Origin: Caryophanales bacterium UBA4951
GTDB lineage: Bacteria > Bacillota_I > Bacilli_A > RFN20 > CAG-826
Direction of reading: 5' to 3'
Length of the DNA: 31,511 nucleotides
NCBI GenBank assembly: GCA_002397465.1
Contig: DHAP01000044.1
Coordinates: forward strand, 1 to 31,511
The position numbers were made by a program, and so were the translations under genes. The notes below the pieces were generated by a model. That model did no database searches, was not told the origin of the DNA, and saw only the letters and a program-made list of their open reading frames with translations. Of this stretch, positions 15,650 through 24,329 are shown in pieces (position 1 is the first letter of the stretch; the number at the start of each line of letters is the position of its first letter).

Positions 15650-16749
15650 TTTTGGCCTCCATCTCGAGATAAGCGTAGATGAAGGGGTCAATGTCGCCGT
15701 CCATGACTCCGTTTACGTCCGCGGTCTCATATCCGGTCCTGTTGTCCTTGACCATGGTGTATGGGCAGAAGACATAGCTTCTGATCTGACTGCCCCACTC
15801 GATGTTCTTTTGCTCTCCGACGATGGACTTCATCTTCTGGTCCCTCTCTTCAAGCTTCTTCTGCATGAGTTTGTCAGCCAGCATCTCCATACATGTGGCT
15901 TTGTTCATCAATTGGCTTCTCTCGATTTCGCACTGGACGACGATGCCGCTCGGGATGTGCGTTATCCTTACGGCTGATGAAACTTTGTTGACGTTCTGGC
16001 CACCGGCGCCGCCACTTCTGAAAGTGTCGACTCTAAGGTCTTTTGGATCGATGACGACGTCAGAGACGCTCCCGAATTCAGGAACGACGTTGACGCTCGC
16101 GAAACTCGTATGGCGTCTGGCATTCGCGTCGAATGGCGAGATTCTCACCAAACGATGGACGCCTTTTTCGCCTTTGAGCAAGCCATAGACATTATGGCCG
16201 CAGATTTTGATGACTGCGCTCTTGAGTCCCGCTTCCTCGCCGTTTTCATAGGAGAGGACCTGAAACTTGAAGGAGTTCTTTTCGGCCCAACGGCCGTACA
16301 TCCTGAAGAGCATGTCGGCCCAATCCTGAGCCTCGGTACCTCCAGCCCCTGGGTGAACTTCAAGGGTGGCATTCAAGCCATCGTATTCCCCGGAGAAAAG
16401 CAAAATCGCCCGGAAGGAATTGATGTCTTTGTCGAGTTCTTCCTCAGTGGACGTGATGAGTTCCTTCATCTCGGAGTCATCGTCGTCAGAGGCCTCAAGC
16501 AAATCCTCAAGATCCTTGTATTCCTTGCTTATTCTGGTATAGGTGTCGACTTTTTTCTTCGCGTCGTTATAGTTTGAGACAACCTGCAAAGCCGCTCTTT
16601 GGTCATTCCAAAAACCGTCTTTGTTCTGCTCTTCCTCTAACGACTTGATTGTTTCGTTTAGTTTGGTGAGGTCAAAGAGAATCACCGAGCTGCGAAACAA
16701 GTTCGCCCAAGTCTTGGGCTTTTTGTTTTAACTCGACTAGCTCTTTCAT
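15618..16749 (-). CDS. prfB: Peptide chain release factor 2 with programmed +1 frameshift
   Basis: RF2 releases peptides at UGA and UAA. The gene is split between frames. The ATG at 16749 (AAAGGA just upstream, 9 bases after the secA stop) opens 25 codons ending CTT, followed by in-frame TGA (16674-16672). Skipping one T at 16674 continues as GAC in the +1 frame for 351 more codons, so the product is complement of 16675-16749 joined to 15618-16673, 376 residues. The site CTTTGAC is the classic RF2 shift sequence. GGTGAT, complementary to the 16S anti-Shine-Dalgarno region, sits three bases before CTT. The RF2 markers SPF (204-206) and GGQ (249-251) are present. RF2 shortage at the UGA favours frameshifting, giving autoregulation. 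Confidence 0.97.
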
Positions 16750-16758
16750 ATTCCTTTG

Positions 16759-19281
16759 TTACTCACCTTTCTTGTCGGCTGGTTTTTGATTCGTCGGAGG
16801 GACAGTCGCGGAAGGGACCTCTGGTTTAGAGGTTTCCTTGCTCGAGAGAGAATTGGCTCCCGCCGTTACCTGTTTCTTTATTTCTTCGCCTTTTTGGTCG
16901 CTGACGATATGAAGGCTCTCTTGTGGCTCCGGCTCTTTTGGAACCAAGCGGACGTTCACAAGGTTGTAGGCGGTATCGACCGCGGCCTTCTCGTTCATCT
17001 CTTTGAAGAGGTCATAGCCTTCGTTGACATAATCCTGAAGAGGATTGGTCTGGGCGTAGCTTCTTAAAGAGATGCCCTCACGGAGGTGGGACATGGTGTC
17101 GATGTGGACCTGCCAGTTCCTATCGATGACACGCAATGAAATCTGGCGTTCGATCTTGTCGGCGTCGGCAGACGGCCAAGTCTTACGTTTCTCTAAGTAT
17201 CTGGTGTAAAGGACCTCGCCCAAATCGTCGCCGGCTTCTTCGAACGGGGCGCCGTCATAAGCTTGGTAGTTGAGGCTTCCTTCTGGCATGAAACGCGGCT
17301 CGACCAAACGTTTGAGCGATTCGCCAAGGATGAGGCCATCGCTGGAGTTCGGGTCCACCGCTTTCTTGGCCAAGAAGGCGCCGGAAGTCTTGAAGAAATC
17401 ATGGATGAGGTTAACGATGTCCTCCGCCATCAAGATGGCATCACGCTTCTTGTAGATGATGTCTCTCTGTTTAGCCAAAACATCGTCGTAATCCTTGAGG
17501 TTTTTACGGATATCGAAGTTCTTTCCTTCGATTTGCTTTTGGGCATTGGTGACGGCGTTTGTGAGCATCTTGTTCTCGTAGCTCTCCTCTTGAAGGTTCT
17601 CGGTGAAGAGCTTTCTGAGGTTCTCCGGAGCGAATCTTCTCATGAGTTCGTCGTCGAAAGAAACGAAGAAACGGGAATAGCCAGGATCGCCCTGACGTCC
17701 GGAACGTCCGCGTAACTGGTTATCAATACGTCTGGATTCATGACGTTCGGTGCCGAAGACGCAAAGTCCTCCGAGCTCCCTGACGCCCTCGCCTAATTTA
17801 ATATCAGTGCCACGGCCGGCCATGTTGGTGGCCAAAGTGACCGCGCCTTTTTCGCCGGCGTGAGAAATGATCTCAGCCTCGCGTAACTGGTTTTTGGCGT
17901 TTAAGACTTCGTGTTGGACATTGGCTGCGGTGAGGAGAGCGGAAATCTCTTCGTTGCTCTCAACCGAGACGGTGCCGATAAGGACAGGCTGGCCTTTTTG
18001 ATATCTTTCTTTGACGGCGCCGACCAAGGCCTTCAGTTTGGCTTCGTGGGTGGCGAAGATAAGGTCAGTATCGTCGATTCTTTGAACCGGGCGGTTGGTT
18101 GGAATGCAGACGACCTTCATGTTGTAGATGGTCTGGAATTCCTCTTCCTCGGTCTTGGCGGTTCCGGTCATGCCGGAGAGCTTTTCATAAAGCCTGAAGA
18201 AATTCTGATAGGTAATGGTCGCAAGGACGACGGTCTCTTGTTTGATTTCCGTGCCTTCCTTGGCTTGGATGGCCTGCTGCAAGCCATCGTTGTATTCTCT
18301 GCCTGGCATCACACGGCCGGTGAACTGGTCGATGAGCTGGATCTGATGGTCTTTGTCGACCATGTATTCAACGTCTCTGGACATGATGTAGTTGGCTTTC
18401 AAGGCCTGGTGAATACGGTGGACGAGATCGTTGTTCTCCGGATCGTAGAGATTGCGGATTCCGAACATTCTTTCGGCTTTGTCGTTTCCTTCATCGGTCA
18501 AAGAAGCGGCCTTGTCTTTCACGTCGATCGTGAAATCAACGTCTTTTCTGAGGGCTTTGACGAATCTGTCGGCGACCTGATATTGGCTGGCGGCGGCCCT
18601 GTTGCCACCGGAAATGATAAGCGGGGTCCTCGACTCATCGATCAAGATTGAGTCGGCCTCATCGACGACGGTGAAATGAAGCCCTCTGAGAACACGGCCC
18701 TCCAAAGACGGGGACATGTTGTCACGGAGATAATCAAATCCAAGCTCCGAGTTCGTGGTGTAAGTGATATCGCAAAGATAGGCTTCCTTCTTTTCGGCAG
18801 TCGTCTTCTTGGCGAGGTTGACGCCGACGCTCAAACCAAGGAAGCGATAGATCTGTCCCATCCAGTTGGCGTCACGTTCGGCTAGATATTCGTTGACGGT
18901 GACGACGTGGACGCCTTTGCCAGTGAGGGCGTTGAGATAAACGGCCATCGTGGCGGTTAAGGTTTTTCCTTCGCCCGTCTTCATTTCGGCGACGTCGCCA
19001 TTATTCAAAACCAAGGCGCCGATGACTTGGACTTTGAAAGGCTTCTGTTTCAAAACCCTCCAAGCGGCCTCTCTCGCCACGGCGAAAGCTTCATATTTGA
19101 TCGATTCCAAGGAAGCGCCGTTCTTAAGGAGCTCTTGGAAATAAGGCGTTTTGGCTTTGAGTTCATCGTCGCTCAATTTCCCTATTTGTTCGTCCAATGC
19201 CAAAACATGATCGGCTTCGTGAGCGTATCGGTTCAGTTCTCTTTCCTCAATGCGGAATAGTTTTTCAATGAAATTAGCCAC
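16759..19281 (-). CDS. secA: Preprotein translocase ATPase SecA
   Basis: An 840-residue SecA, the motor that pushes unfolded preproteins through SecYEG. It has Walker A MKTGEGKT (100-107), Walker B VVDEADSILIDE, the preprotein cross-linking domain, motif TNMAGRGTDIKLG and QLRGRSGRQGD in the second helicase lobe, then the scaffold and wing domains ending near MSHLREGISLRSY. The C-terminal tail is Pro/Lys/Glu-rich and lacks the CxCxSG zinc motif used for SecB or lipid contact, as in many Firmicutes-related lineages. GTG start with AGGGAG upstream. It heads the five-gene unit secA-prfB-yitT-uvrB-HAD, under a promoter with a 16-bp palindrome. Confidence 0.98.
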   Translation of the reverse strand: MANFIEKLFRIEERELNRYAHEADHVLALDEQIGKLSDDELKAKTPYFQELLKNGASLESIKYEAFAVAREAAWRVLKQKPFKVQVIGALVLNNGDVAEMKTGEGKTLTATMAVYLNALTGKGVHVVTVNEYLAERDANWMGQIYRFLGLSVGVNLAKKTTAEKKEAYLCDITYTTNSELGFDYLRDNMSPSLEGRVLRGLHFTVVDEADSILIDESRTPLIISGGNRAAASQYQVADRFVKALRKDVDFTIDVKDKAASLTDEGNDKAERMFGIRNLYDPENNDLVHRIHQALKANYIMSRDVEYMVDKDHQIQLIDQFTGRVMPGREYNDGLQQAIQAKEGTEIKQETVVLATITYQNFFRLYEKLSGMTGTAKTEEEEFQTIYNMKVVCIPTNRPVQRIDDTDLIFATHEAKLKALVGAVKERYQKGQPVLIGTVSVESNEEISALLTAANVQHEVLNAKNQLREAEIISHAGEKGAVTLATNMAGRGTDIKLGEGVRELGGLCVFGTERHESRRIDNQLRGRSGRQGDPGYSRFFVSFDDELMRRFAPENLRKLFTENLQEESYENKMLTNAVTNAQKQIEGKNFDIRKNLKDYDDVLAKQRDIIYKKRDAILMAEDIVNLIHDFFKTSGAFLAKKAVDPNSSDGLILGESLKRLVEPRFMPEGSLNYQAYDGAPFEEAGDDLGEVLYTRYLEKRKTWPSADADKIERQISLRVIDRNWQVHIDTMSHLREGISLRSYAQTNPLQDYVNEGYDLFKEMNEKAAVDTAYNLVNVRLVPKEPEPQESLHIVSDQKGEEIKKQVTAGANSLSSKETSKPEVPSATVPPTNQKPADKKGE

Positions 19282-19308
19282 GTTATACTCCCTAAAATTG
19301 TCTTAAAG

Positions 19309-19337
19309 ATAATACCATTACCATTAATGGTAAGCAA
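19309..19337 (-). promoter_or_regulatory. secA promoter with a 16-bp palindromic operator
   Basis: On the minus strand TTGCTT (19332-19337) and TATTAT (19309-19314) are 17 bases apart. The spacer and -35 edge are occupied by TTACCATTAATGGTAA (19318-19333), a perfect 16-bp palindrome; a further TACCAT half-site (19313-19318) adjoins it. A protein bound there would block RNA polymerase, so repression of the secA unit is inferred. Confidence 0.65.
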
Positions 19338-19447
19338 CGAAACTAGGCGTGAAGGCCCCGCTTTGTTTACAATTTGTCTCTAAAAGCCATCGGCATGACG
19401 AATTCTAATGCATGTTGGCAAGCCTCTTCGTATGTTTTTGAAAAGGA

Positions 19448-19481
19448 CGAAAATAGAGCCAAAACTCATTTTTCTTGGCTC
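19448..19481 (-). terminator. Terminator overlapping the comFC stop
   Basis: On the minus strand GAGCCAAGA pairs with TTTTGGCTC (one G-U) around an 8-base loop, followed by TATTTTCG. The stem starts inside the last codons of comFC and the stop codon lies in the loop. This separates comFA-comFC from the secA unit; nothing further was seen from 19340 to 19447. Confidence 0.7.
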
Positions 19482-20119
19482 ATGTTTTCTTCAGTTTCCG
19501 TATGTGGCATAGTCTTCCCCATCACGAGGATCCTCACGCTTTTCGGATGGTGGGTTTTAAGCAATTTGGCGCAACATAATGCCGTGGCGCCAGTCGTCCA
19601 TAAATCATCGACCAACACTATGTTTTTTCCTTCGATGGAACCAGAGTAATCATAGATGATGTGCTTGGATATTTCCTCTCTTCCGCGCTTATTGTGGAGG
19701 GCTTGTTTGAAGTCGCTGGTTTTCTTTAAACAGTCTATGAACGGAAACGACAAAGAAGAGAACATCTCATGGACGTGGTTGAATCCTCTTTCTTCGTCTT
19801 TTTCATGATAGCTTGGGGCACACACCAAATGACATGAATGATAACGGGCCTTCAATAATGGAAGCTGATAGGCGAGAAAGACGTCTTTAAGCTCAATGTC
19901 AAAGCATCCTTTGAACTGAAATAGAAGCGACCTCACGGCTTCGTTATATTCATAGAGCGAGGTGAGTTCAAACCCTTCGATTTTTTGGACCATCATTTTC
20001 GGTTCCAAAGAGGCTAGGCACTTCTCGCAAAGAGGAATGTCGTTATGCAAAAACCTCGACAAAGAAACCGAACGGATTTCCTTGAAACACAACTTACAAA
20101 AAAGAGTTGCAGTAGACAA
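19466..20119 (-). CDS. comFC: ComFC-like phosphoribosyltransferase-domain competence protein
   Basis: A 217-residue ComF-family protein. An N-terminal zinc finger (C8, C11, C32, C35) is followed by a phosphoribosyltransferase-like domain with the PRPP-loop motif NIVLVDDLWTTGATALCC and the family segment ERGFNHV. ComFC acts in natural transformation with the ComFA helicase. The start is a TTG at 20119, three bases after GGAGG inside comFA; no ATG lies early enough to keep the zinc finger, so TTG is the only sensible start. It overlaps comFA by 26 bases, implying coupled translation. Confidence 0.9.
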   Translation of the reverse strand: MSTATLFCKLCFKEIRSVSLSRFLHNDIPLCEKCLASLEPKMMVQKIEGFELTSLYEYNEAVRSLLFQFKGCFDIELKDVFLAYQLPLLKARYHSCHLVCAPSYHEKDEERGFNHVHEMFSSLSFPFIDCLKKTSDFKQALHNKRGREEISKHIIYDYSGSIEGKNIVLVDDLWTTGATALCCAKLLKTHHPKSVRILVMGKTMPHTETEENMSQEK

Positions 20120-21245
20120 TTTCCTCCACCGCTCCTTTCATGCTTTTCGATTCGCTTCTGGCTAAGAAAATGACTTCTCCGTCAGGGGCTTCCATCTTTC
20201 TTCCTGCTCTCCCGGAAATTTGAATAAGTGAGCTTTGGTCGTAGATTTTCTCTTCGTCTGCGGAAGTGACAATCACTTGAAGATCCTTCACCGTGACGCC
20301 TCTTTCCAAGACGGATGTCGTACATAGAAATGCGAATTTTCCTTTCTTGAAATCGCTGATGATTTTCTCTCTTCCGTTTCTTTTTGAATTGACGAATTCG
20401 CCGCCTTCAACGAACAAGGAAAGGACGGAGAATAATTCCTCGCTTTTGGCGATCGATGGCGTGAAGATGAAACAAGGAAGACGTTTCTTTTTATAGCCTT
20501 TTATCTTTTTTACGAGATAAGGAATGTGGAGAAGTTCTGGCTTGAGGACGATCTTTGGGACTGGGATTTCATGATGATGGAATCTGGTTCTTAGTTCTAG
20601 TACCTCATGGCCAGGCTTATGGTACTCATCGAGCACTTCTTTTGACGGGGTAGCGGAAAGAAGGACGGAGTTCCCTCTCAAAGATGCTTTATAGAGGCTT
20701 GCCAATGTGTCGTTGTCCTTAAAGGGAAAGGCATCGATCTCGTCCATTACCAAAAGGTCGAAATATTTGACGTAACGGTAGAGTTGATGGGTGGTCAAGA
20801 TGATGATGTCACCCTCCAAAAGGTAAGAATGCTCGCCATAGACGGCGACCACTCTTTCGGTGGGGAAGGCTTCTTTTATTCGCCAGAAAAGCTCGATGAC
20901 GACGTCTCGTCTTGGAAGAGCAAACCCGACTTGAAGCCCATGTCGTAAAGCGTAGGCGATGACGCCATAGCTGATCTCGGTCTTGCCTGAACCGCAGACG
21001 GCATAGACAAGAGAGTCGATCTTGTTGATGAAATTTTTGACAAGCCTCGTGGACAAAAGAGCCTGTTCTTCCGTGAGGGAGTAATGCAGGTTCGCCTCAA
21101 CTTGGTGCGGCTTATGCTCCAAGCGCTTAGCCTTCCCTCCGTGAAAGCTTATGCACTTGCGGCAATACGGTTCTCCATTCCGGTAGCCCACGTAGCGAAG
21201 GTCGGAGTTCCCACATCTCGGGCAGACGAAGCTCTTCGTTTCCAC
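20094..21245 (-). CDS. comFA: ComFA-like competence DNA helicase
   Basis: A 383-residue DEAD-family ATPase that helps pull transforming single-stranded DNA into the cytoplasm in competent Firmicutes. Four cysteines (C8, C11, C28, C31) form the N-terminal zinc finger. Walker A is AVCGSGKT (82-89), the DEAD box is DEID (168-171), motif III is LLSATPS, and motif VI is QISGRAGRK. The start is a GTG at 21245 with no Shine-Dalgarno sequence; TATAGA lies five bases before the GTG, so the message may be leaderless. A terminator for rpiB lies just upstream, so this gene needs its own promoter. Other competence genes are not in the window. Confidence 0.92.
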   Translation of the reverse strand: METKSFVCPRCGNSDLRYVGYRNGEPYCRKCISFHGGKAKRLEHKPHQVEANLHYSLTEEQALLSTRLVKNFINKIDSLVYAVCGSGKTEISYGVIAYALRHGLQVGFALPRRDVVIELFWRIKEAFPTERVVAVYGEHSYLLEGDIIILTTHQLYRYVKYFDLLVMDEIDAFPFKDNDTLASLYKASLRGNSVLLSATPSKEVLDEYHKPGHEVLELRTRFHHHEIPVPKIVLKPELLHIPYLVKKIKGYKKKRLPCFIFTPSIAKSEELFSVLSLFVEGGEFVNSKRNGREKIISDFKKGKFAFLCTTSVLERGVTVKDLQVIVTSADEEKIYDQSSLIQISGRAGRKMEAPDGEVIFLARSESKSMKGAVEEIVYCNSFL

Positions 21246-21283
21246 ATCTATCTATAGGAGGCGATTTCGTCTTTTGCCCAAAT

Positions 21284-21318
21284 AAAAACCCTTTTAGGAA
21301 ACGTATCTCCCAAAAGGG
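21284..21318 (-). terminator. Terminator of the prfA-prmC-tsaC-rpiB unit
   Basis: On the minus strand CCCTTTTGGG and CCTAAAAGGG arms (21289-21318, one mismatch) are followed by TTTTTATTTG. It lies 6 bases past the rpiB stop. Confidence 0.9.
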
Positions 21319-21324
21319 CCATGC

Positions 21325-21765
21325 TTAGCAGTTTTCGATGTCGCTGATCTCTTGGACGCGCTCGGCGTGCCTTCCGCCTTCGAACTCGGTGTTGAGGAAG
21401 AGGTCGACGCGAGGAAGGACTTCTTCCACGCTCATGAAACGTCCGGCAAAGGCAATCATGTTGGCGTTGTTATGCTGCCTGATGAGCCTTGAGACGTCAT
21501 CGTTGTAGCCGATTCCACATCTGATGCCTTTGACTTTGTTCGCAGCGATGGAGATGCCTTCGGCTGAACCACAGCAGACGATGCCGTATTTGGCTTTGCC
21601 GCTTACCACATCCATGGCCGCGGCCTTTCCGTAGACAGGATAATCAACCCTATCAAGCGAGTGGGTTCCTTCATCAAGAACCTCATAGCCTTTCTTGATT
21701 AGATAGGCTTTGATGGCTTCCTTTAGCTCGAAGCCGGCGTGGTCTGATCCTAAGGCGATAACCAT
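21325..21765 (-). CDS. rpiB: Ribose 5-phosphate isomerase B
   Basis: A 146-residue RpiB/LacAB-family sugar-phosphate isomerase, interconverting ribose 5-phosphate and ribulose 5-phosphate in the pentose phosphate pathway. It has ALGSDHAGFELK (D8, H9), catalytic cysteine in GIVCCGSAEGISIAANKVKGIR (C64/C65), the HNNANMIAFAGR segment, and a C-terminal EGGRHAERV. The usual CGTGIG phosphate loop reads CGSAEG, a notable change, so another phosphosugar substrate is possible. I chose the ATG at 21765 with GGAGG 8 bases upstream; it shares its first base with the tsaC stop (TAATG). This is the last gene of the prfA unit, as in Bacillus, where ywlF lies downstream of prfA. Confidence 0.9.
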   Translation of the reverse strand: MVIALGSDHAGFELKEAIKAYLIKKGYEVLDEGTHSLDRVDYPVYGKAAAMDVVSGKAKYGIVCCGSAEGISIAANKVKGIRCGIGYNDDVSRLIRQHNNANMIAFAGRFMSVEEVLPRVDLFLNTEFEGGRHAERVQEISDIENC

Positions 21766-22376
21766 TATTGTTTCCTCCAATTATCCTCAAGGCTTTGGAA
21801 GGGAATCCCTCCCTGCCTGATTAATTTTATCTCATCTTCGTTTGTGATATCCACGATGGTGCTGGGAATGAACGATGTGCATTCGCCTTTGACGATCCCG
21901 CCGCACTCGCCGTCGAACACCTTTAACGTCTCTTCGTAATCGGTGGATGTCGGTTCTCCGGATTTGTTCGCGGAGGTGACGAGACATGGCTTTCCGACTT
22001 TGGCGATCAGCTCGCAGACATATTTCGATGCCGGGACCCTGATTCCGATGATGCCTGTGCCTAAAGTCACGTGTTCAGGAAGCTGTTTTTTGGCATGAAC
22101 CAAAACGGTCAGTTCGCCAGGCAAGAAAGCATCCATGAGTCTCTTGGCTTTCGGCCCGACTTCGACGTAACGATAAGCCTCTTCGAGTGATGAGCACATC
22201 AAGGAGAACGGCTTGTTCGGAGGACGGCGTTTAAGAGTCACCAATCTTTCGAAGGCAATCTTGCTGTCATAGACGACCCCGACCCCATAAACGGTCTCTG
22301 TCGGAAAGGCCAAAACCTCTTCGTTTTGAAGGATTTTTGCGGCGATATCCACGTCATTCTCGTCTAGTTTCAACAT
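21765..22376 (-). CDS. tsaC: Threonylcarbamoyl-AMP synthase (TsaC/YwlC)
   Basis: A 203-residue Sua5/YciO/YrdC-domain enzyme. It makes threonylcarbamoyl-AMP from threonine, bicarbonate and ATP, the first step of the t6A modification at position 37 of ANN-decoding tRNAs. Motifs are PTETVYG (25-31), KRRPPNKPF (49-57) and TSANKSGEP (133-141). It has only the catalytic domain, without the C-terminal Sua5 extension of the longer YwlC-type proteins. GAGGT lies 7 bases before the ATG at 22376. It starts 11 bases after prmC and its stop overlaps the rpiB start by one base. The conserved prfA-prmC-tsaC cluster joins translation-quality functions. Confidence 0.93.
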   Translation of the reverse strand: MLKLDENDVDIAAKILQNEEVLAFPTETVYGVGVVYDSKIAFERLVTLKRRPPNKPFSLMCSSLEEAYRYVEVGPKAKRLMDAFLPGELTVLVHAKKQLPEHVTLGTGIIGIRVPASKYVCELIAKVGKPCLVTSANKSGEPTSTDYEETLKVFDGECGGIVKGECTSFIPSTIVDITNEDEIKLIRQGGIPFQSLEDNWRKQ

Positions 22377-22387
22377 ATGTGTTACCT

Positions 22388-23233
22388 CTATTTGCAATAG
22401 ACTAACAAGAAACGCGTCAATTTATTGAGGTCGTCGATGAAGCGATACTCATAGTCTTCCAGATACTTTTTCATCATCTCGATGAGCCAGTCCTGAAGGT
22501 CGGGAGATATCTCGAAGCACATCAATAACGACCCGCGTTTGACCTTCTTGTAGTCCTTGAATATCGACTCGTAGACGCTTTTGCCCTTCTCCATCCAGAG
22601 GGCGCTGGAAGGCTCAAAATCCCGGACTGATGATTGGGCGCTATCCTTATCTATTATATAAGGGGGATTGGAGACGATGATGTCCAGGTTCGTCTTCTTC
22701 TCTATATATGGATTAAGGGCATCGCCTAGGTATGTCTCGATCGAACTGCCTGATTCGGTTATGTTTCTTTTGGCCACCTCGAGAGCGGGTTCGGAGATGT
22801 CGGACGCCACGATGATCCAGTTTGGGAAAGCGTCTTTCAGAGCCAGGGCAATCGCCCCGCTTCCGGTTCCGATGTCCGCGCAGACAAGATAGTTTCTGGC
22901 ATCATAGTAGTCGGAGATGTTCTCGGTGATGTTGGCCACCAGTTCTTCGGTCTCGCTTCTAGGTATCAAAACGTTATGGTCGACGTAGAGCCTTCTGCCT
23001 AAGAAGTTGGCTTCGTTGATGATGTATTCGACCGGTTCGTCGTTGTTGAGTCTTTGGACCTGTTCTAAGAAAAGAGGATAGTTCTTCATTTCCTCATCCT
23101 TCTTATAAAGGACCTCTATCGGCTCAGAAAGCCCTTCGTCATGCATAATCAAAAGACGGAGGTCAATCGGCAAAATGCCGTTTTTCTTTCCTTCTTGGTA
23201 GGCTTTCTTTATCGCTTCATCGATGGTCGGCAT
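22388..23233 (-). CDS. prmC: Release factor glutamine methyltransferase
   Basis: A 281-residue PrmC, which uses S-adenosylmethionine to N5-methylate the glutamine of the GGQ motif in RF1 and RF2. The N-terminal helical domain includes EPVEYI (67-72) and PRSETEEL (91-98). The methyltransferase fold has DIGTGSGAIAL (120-130), and the substrate-glutamine motif NPPY is at 189-192. Both substrates, prfA (upstream) and prfB, are encoded in this window. GGAGG lies 6 bases before the ATG, and the start overlaps the prfA end by 17 bases. Confidence 0.95.
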   Translation of the reverse strand: MPTIDEAIKKAYQEGKKNGILPIDLRLLIMHDEGLSEPIEVLYKKDEEMKNYPLFLEQVQRLNNDEPVEYIINEANFLGRRLYVDHNVLIPRSETEELVANITENISDYYDARNYLVCADIGTGSGAIALALKDAFPNWIIVASDISEPALEVAKRNITESGSSIETYLGDALNPYIEKKTNLDIIVSNPPYIIDKDSAQSSVRDFEPSSALWMEKGKSVYESIFKDYKKVKRGSLLMCFEISPDLQDWLIEMMKKYLEDYEYRFIDDLNKLTRFLLVYCK

Positions 23234-24308
23234 TCTCTTCCTCCAAGATCTTCATTTCCTGGTCATAGTGAACGAGGGCGTCGATGATCGGCTCAAGCTC
23301 CCCTTCCATCACGCGGTCAAGCGTGTTGACGGTGAAGCCGATTCGATGGTCGGTCACGCGGTTCTGGGGATAGTTATAGGTTCTGATTTTCTCGCTTCTT
23401 TCACCGGTGCCAACCTTGAGTTTTCTCTCGCTGGCCCTGGCGTTATCCTGTTGGGACTGATAGAAATCCTGGACCTTGGCCCTGATCATCCTCATACAGA
23501 TTTCCTTGTTTTGGAGTTGGGCTTTTTCGGTCTGGCATGAAACGACGATCCCTGTTGGGATATGGGTTATACGGACGGCTGACTCGGTCTTGTTGACGTT
23601 CTGTCCGCCGGCGCCTTGTGAACGATAGGTGTCGATCTTGAGGTCATCAGGATTGATTTTGATGTCGACTTCCTCGGCTTCTGGCATCACCAAAACGGTC
23701 GCGGTCGAGGTGTGGATTCTGCCCGAGGCCTCGGTCTTTGGGACCCTTTGAACGCGGTGGGCGCCGCTTTCGAACTTCAGTTTTGAATAGACGTTCTCGC
23801 CTTTGACCATGAAAGAGACATAGGAATAGCCACCGGCCGCCCCTTCTTCGCCATCAAGATACTGGATCTTCCAGCCTTGGCTTTCGGCGTAGCGGGTATA
23901 CATCCTTAATAAGTCACCGGCGAAAATATTGGCTTCGTCGCCACCGACGGCTCCTCTGATCTCGACGATGATGTTCTTCTTATCATTGGGATCGACTGGG
24001 ATCAGCTCGGTCTTGAGGGTCTCCTCAAGCGTGACCATTTCCTCTTCGATTCTTTTTCTTTCTTCTTTCATGAGTTCGGCCAGTTCATGGTCGCCGCCAT
24101 CGATCGCCTCATTCGCGTCTTTGAGGTCGTTCTCTAATTTAAGGTATTTGGCGTATTCGTCGTTGGAGTCTTCCAAAGACGCCCTTTCTTTTGAAAGTGA
24201 CGTGAGTTTTGCGATGTCGTTTTGGAGTGATGGGTCTGCTAGTTCTTCTTCGATTTCGGCGAATCTTTTTTTGGTGGCTTCCAGCCTTTTCCGCATGCTC
24301 TCTTCCAT
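23217..24308 (-). CDS. prfA: Peptide chain release factor 1
   Basis: A 363-residue RF1, releasing peptides at UAA and UAG. The recognition tripeptide PKT (190-192, RF1 type P-x-T) and the GGQ motif (234-236) are present, along with the coiled-coil N-terminus. Unlike prfB, no frameshift is needed. GAGGT lies 7 bases before the ATG. It heads the four-gene unit ending at rpiB and is divergent from dnaX. Confidence 0.97.
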   Translation of the reverse strand: MEESMRKRLEATKKRFAEIEEELADPSLQNDIAKLTSLSKERASLEDSNDEYAKYLKLENDLKDANEAIDGGDHELAELMKEERKRIEEEMVTLEETLKTELIPVDPNDKKNIIVEIRGAVGGDEANIFAGDLLRMYTRYAESQGWKIQYLDGEEGAAGGYSYVSFMVKGENVYSKLKFESGAHRVQRVPKTEASGRIHTSTATVLVMPEAEEVDIKINPDDLKIDTYRSQGAGGQNVNKTESAVRITHIPTGIVVSCQTEKAQLQNKEICMRMIRAKVQDFYQSQQDNARASERKLKVGTGERSEKIRTYNYPQNRVTDHRIGFTVNTLDRVMEGELEPIIDALVHYDQEMKILEEENADHR

Positions 24309-24329
24309 AAATGACCTCGATGCGTGGCG

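Noticed and set aside
19374..19468. A 31-codon extension in frame after the comFC TGA (minus strand), as if comFC were read through
   Set aside because: The stop codon lies in the loop of a good terminator hairpin, and no ComFC family sequence is expected there.
21246..21300. ComK box upstream of comFA (AAAAACCCTTTT near 21284-21295)
   Set aside because: The spacing is not that of an AAAA-N5-TTTT box, and these bases are part of the rpiB terminator.
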